Below are positions 6,950 through 8,492 of a stretch of 8,492 nucleotides of DNA, in pieces. Under the pieces are notes generated by a model that searched no databases, was not told the origin of the DNA, and saw only the letters and a program-made list of their open reading frames with translations. The position numbers were made by a program, and so were the translations under genes. Position 1 is the first letter of the stretch. Every line of letters begins with the position of its first letter. The DNA comes from an uncultured Collinsella sp. (GTDB lineage Bacteria; Actinomycetota; Coriobacteriia; Coriobacteriales; Coriobacteriaceae), in the NCBI GenBank assembly GCA_900553415.1, contig USDH01000050.1:1-8492 (forward strand), given 5' to 3'.

Positions 6950-6992
6950 CCACCACAAAGGGGCCAGGCACCTTTGTGGTGGTTTTTGTTTT
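6950..6992 (+). terminator. Strong rho-independent terminator of the moaA-moaC-mobB operon
   Basis: CCACCACAAAGG (6950-6961) pairs perfectly with 6971-6982, a 12-bp stem with a 9-base loop, followed at once by TTTTTGTTTT (6983-6992). This is a textbook intrinsic terminator. It separates the cofactor operon from the MFS gene, which therefore needs its own promoter. Confidence 0.9.
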
Positions 6993-7014
6993 AGTAGATG
7001 TGTGGGACATGCCT

Positions 7015-7020
7015 TACAAT
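7015..7020 (+). promoter_or_regulatory. Candidate -10 box for the MFS gene
   Basis: TACAAT matches TATAAT at five of six positions. The best -35 is the weak TTAGTA at 6991-6996 with an 18-base spacer, starting inside the terminator's T tract. The pair is enclosed by a short inverted repeat, GTAGAT (6994-6999) and ATCTAC (7019-7024). If used, transcription would begin near 7027 and give a leader of about 130 bases. Confidence 0.35.
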
Positions 7021-7078
7021 CTACCAAGTAGTTCATGACGGGCGAAAAACGGAGAGAAGGGGTCTGATGCGTCCTTAA

Positions 7079-7146
7079 TGTTTCATGCGGATAGATTGAT
7101 TTGACAGACGGTGGCGAATACCCACCGCCCGTATTCGTATGAAACA
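7079..7146 (+). promoter_or_regulatory. Structured leader with competing stems upstream of the MFS gene
   Basis: Three complementary pairings were found by reading. Stem A pairs TGTTTCATGCG (7079-7089) with 7136-7146 over 11 bp including one G-U, closing a 46-base interval and ending at the first base of the AAGGAG ribosome binding site. Stem B is CGGTGG (7109-7114) with CCACCG (7122-7127). Its whole 7-base loop CGAATAC (7115-7121) is the exact reverse complement of GTATTCG (7131-7137). The loop can therefore form either a pseudoknot with stem B or an alternative hairpin C that excludes B; C also overlaps two bases of stem A. As DNA, CGAATAC-N9-GTATTCG also has the look of a repressor operator. 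I recognise no known riboswitch class. Confidence 0.5.
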
Positions 7147-7151
7147 AGGAG
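7146..7151 (+). promoter_or_regulatory. Ribosome binding site that decides the MFS gene start
   Basis: AAGGAG lies five bases before ATG 7157. The in-frame ATG at 7139 precedes this site and has no Shine-Dalgarno sequence of its own, so 7157 is chosen. Confidence 0.8.
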
Positions 7152-7156
7152 TCTCC

Positions 7157-8437
7157 ATGCTCGCCTCTCTTTTCTCAAAATCTCAATCGTCGCTGTCCGC
7201 GCAGGCTAAACGCCTGGTGGCAATGCGCTTTCTCATCTACACCGGTTTTCAGACCAGCTACTTTATCGGCGTCATCGGAACGCTCACCTATGCAGATGGC
7301 GCCTCGGTCGTCGCGACATCGCTGGCCGTCCTGTTCATGAATGTTTTCGTGATCCTGGGGTCTTTTGCGGGAGGCGCGGCGCTCGACGCCTGGGGCCCGC
7401 GTCGTCATTTCTTGCTGAGCATCGTCGGCACGCTTGTAACCGGCACGGCAATCATTGCCTTTGGTGATGCGACCGGCATTGTCCTGCTCGGCGCGGTGCT
7501 CCTAGGCTTTACGATGGGATTTGCCCAACCCATCGCCACATCCTATCCGGCTTACCTCACCGACGATCCTGTCGAGCTCAAAGACATCAACTCCGCCATC
7601 GCCATGCTCTCAAACGTGAGTATTATCGTCGGACCCACGTTGGGTGGCTTTGTCGCGGCGGCTGCGTCGTCGCGCGCGGTGTTCGTGCTCATGATGCTCT
7701 TTACCGTGCTGGCGCTCGTCGCCGGTTGGGGCTTTAGGCCGCAGACCAGCCATATCGCCGGGCATGCGGATACCGATTCGACAGAGGAAGGGGAGCGTGC
7801 GGGACAAAGCTCCAACCCCAGCGCATCCTCCCGTGCCACCTTCGCAGCCAGCATCAAGACAGTCTTCACCAACAGCGTTCTCGCCCTGCTGTTTTGCATC
7901 ATCTTCCTCTCGAACTTTGGCTACGGTGCCTTCGATCCGCTCGAGTCGTTTTTCTATCGCGATGTTCTGCACGTTGGCGTTGAGTGGATGGGCTGGCTCT
8001 CGTCTGCCTGCGGTGTCGGCGCGGTGCTGGGTGCCGTGCTCGCGCTCCGCTTGCCGCCGCACCTGGTCAACCTTAAAACGCTGCTCGTGGCGCTTATGTC
8101 CGTGGGCCTGGGAAGTCTGCTCTATGTGGGGACACCGTACGTGGGCGTGGCCCTTGTCGGCCAGATCGCCCTGGGTATAGCTTGGGGTGTCGTCAACCCG
8201 CTCCACAACACCATTGTGCAGACGACGGCTCCGCTCGAGCAGCTTGGTCGCGTCAATTCGGTCATGGGCTTTGGCAATATGTTCGCTGGTGTGGCCCCTC
8301 TGGCGATTGCCCCGTGGCTGGCGGCGACGTTTGGTGTGCAGCAGACGCTCATCGGGGCGGGCATGGTCGTGACGGCGGTTCCCGCGGCGTTGCTGCTGTT
8401 TGGACGCAATCACTTGGAACGTGCCGTAAAGCAGTAA
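7157..8437 (+). CDS. Major facilitator superfamily transporter, exporter-type (12 helices)
   Basis: This 426-residue, strongly hydrophobic inner-membrane protein has the layout of twelve membrane helices in two halves, split by a hydrophilic loop at about residues 194-236 that is rich in Ser, Asp and Glu. Motif A of the superfamily is visible between helices 2 and 3 (GGAALDAWGPRRH, 72-84), with Asp77 and Arg82-83. GPTLGG (159-164) in helix 5 matches motif C, which is typical of drug:proton antiporters rather than uptake carriers. Proton-driven export of a small molecule is therefore the best guess; the substrate is unknown. The start at 7157 has AAGGAG five bases upstream. The gene stands alone after a strong terminator, with a possible regulatory leader, and no regulator gene sits next to it in this window. 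Copy 3 of the palindrome begins at the base after the stop codon. Confidence 0.92.
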   Translation: MLASLFSKSQSSLSAQAKRLVAMRFLIYTGFQTSYFIGVIGTLTYADGASVVATSLAVLFMNVFVILGSFAGGAALDAWGPRRHFLLSIVGTLVTGTAIIAFGDATGIVLLGAVLLGFTMGFAQPIATSYPAYLTDDPVELKDINSAIAMLSNVSIIVGPTLGGFVAAAASSRAVFVLMMLFTVLALVAGWGFRPQTSHIAGHADTDSTEEGERAGQSSNPSASSRATFAASIKTVFTNSVLALLFCIIFLSNFGYGAFDPLESFFYRDVLHVGVEWMGWLSSACGVGAVLGAVLALRLPPHLVNLKTLLVALMSVGLGSLLYVGTPYVGVALVGQIALGIAWGVVNPLHNTIVQTTAPLEQLGRVNSVMGFGNMFAGVAPLAIAPWLAATFGVQQTLIGAGMVVTAVPAALLLFGRNHLERAVKQ

Positions 8438-8492
8438 AAACCATCACAACATTCGATGAAAATCGCGATTTTGACGAAAAGCGTCGAATGTT
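8438..8492. repeat. Palindromic intergenic element, copy 3 (cut by window end)
   Basis: The identical 19-base left arm (8438-8456) is followed after exactly 27 bases by TCGAATGTT (8484-8492), the start of the right arm; the rest lies beyond the window. The centre differs from copies 1 and 2 and contains the perfect 14-base palindrome AAAATCGCGATTTT (8459-8472). By hand alignment the centre matches the reverse complement of copy 1's centre at 19 of 27 positions but the direct sequence at only 13, so this copy is probably inverted. It starts at the base after the MFS stop codon and could also terminate that transcript. Confidence 0.85.

Noticed and set aside
7101..7106. Perfect TTGACA as -35 of the MFS promoter
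   Set aside because: No acceptable -10 lies 16-19 bases downstream; that stretch is the GC-rich hairpin arm. It remains possible only with an activator or altered spacing.
7139..7156. ATG 7139 as the MFS start
   Set aside because: The AAGGAG site lies between it and ATG 7157, and the six extra residues have no family support.

Overview
The window looks like a chromosomal segment of a moderately high-GC actinobacterium. It is most like the class Coriobacteriia (Collinsella and relatives), judging from codon use, the style of the exporter pair and the style of the moaA/moaC genes. That placement is inference from recognition; no database was searched.

Layout, all genes on the + strand. (1) Bases 1-3040 hold two overlapping genes for a heterodimeric ABC exporter. 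The first is cut at its 5' end by the window edge and has a degenerate ATPase site; the second is complete and has the catalytic site plus an unusual 60-residue linker. (2) A 19-bp-armed palindromic element (copy 1, 3089-3153) follows. (3) Bases 3255-4292 encode a lower-GC protein of unknown function whose C-terminal half resembles PD-(D/E)XK/DUF559-type nuclease folds. (4) Copy 2 of the palindrome (4331-4393) comes next, so the nuclease-like gene is bracketed by two near-identical copies. (5) Bases 4527-6891 are a two-gene molybdenum cofactor operon: moaA, then a moaC-mobB fusion. (6) Two successive hairpins (6892-6928 and 6950-6992) end that operon. (7) A leader rich in complementary segments (about 7027-7156) precedes a 12-helix MFS exporter-type gene (7157-8437). 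(8) Copy 3 of the palindrome begins at 8438 and runs off the window end; its loop aligns better in the opposite orientation.

How the genes relate. The two ABC subunits almost certainly form one transporter. MoaA and the MoaC domain catalyse the two consecutive steps from GTP to cyclic pyranopterin monophosphate, while the fused MobB domain belongs to the late, guanylylation end of the same pathway. Nothing in the sequence ties the exporters, the nuclease-like protein and the cofactor genes functionally together. No gene-free stretch exceeds about 265 bases.

The points most worth a second look are the recurrent palindrome with invariant arms and constant 27-nt spacing, its bracketing of the nuclease-like gene, and the competing RNA or operator structures just upstream of the MFS gene.
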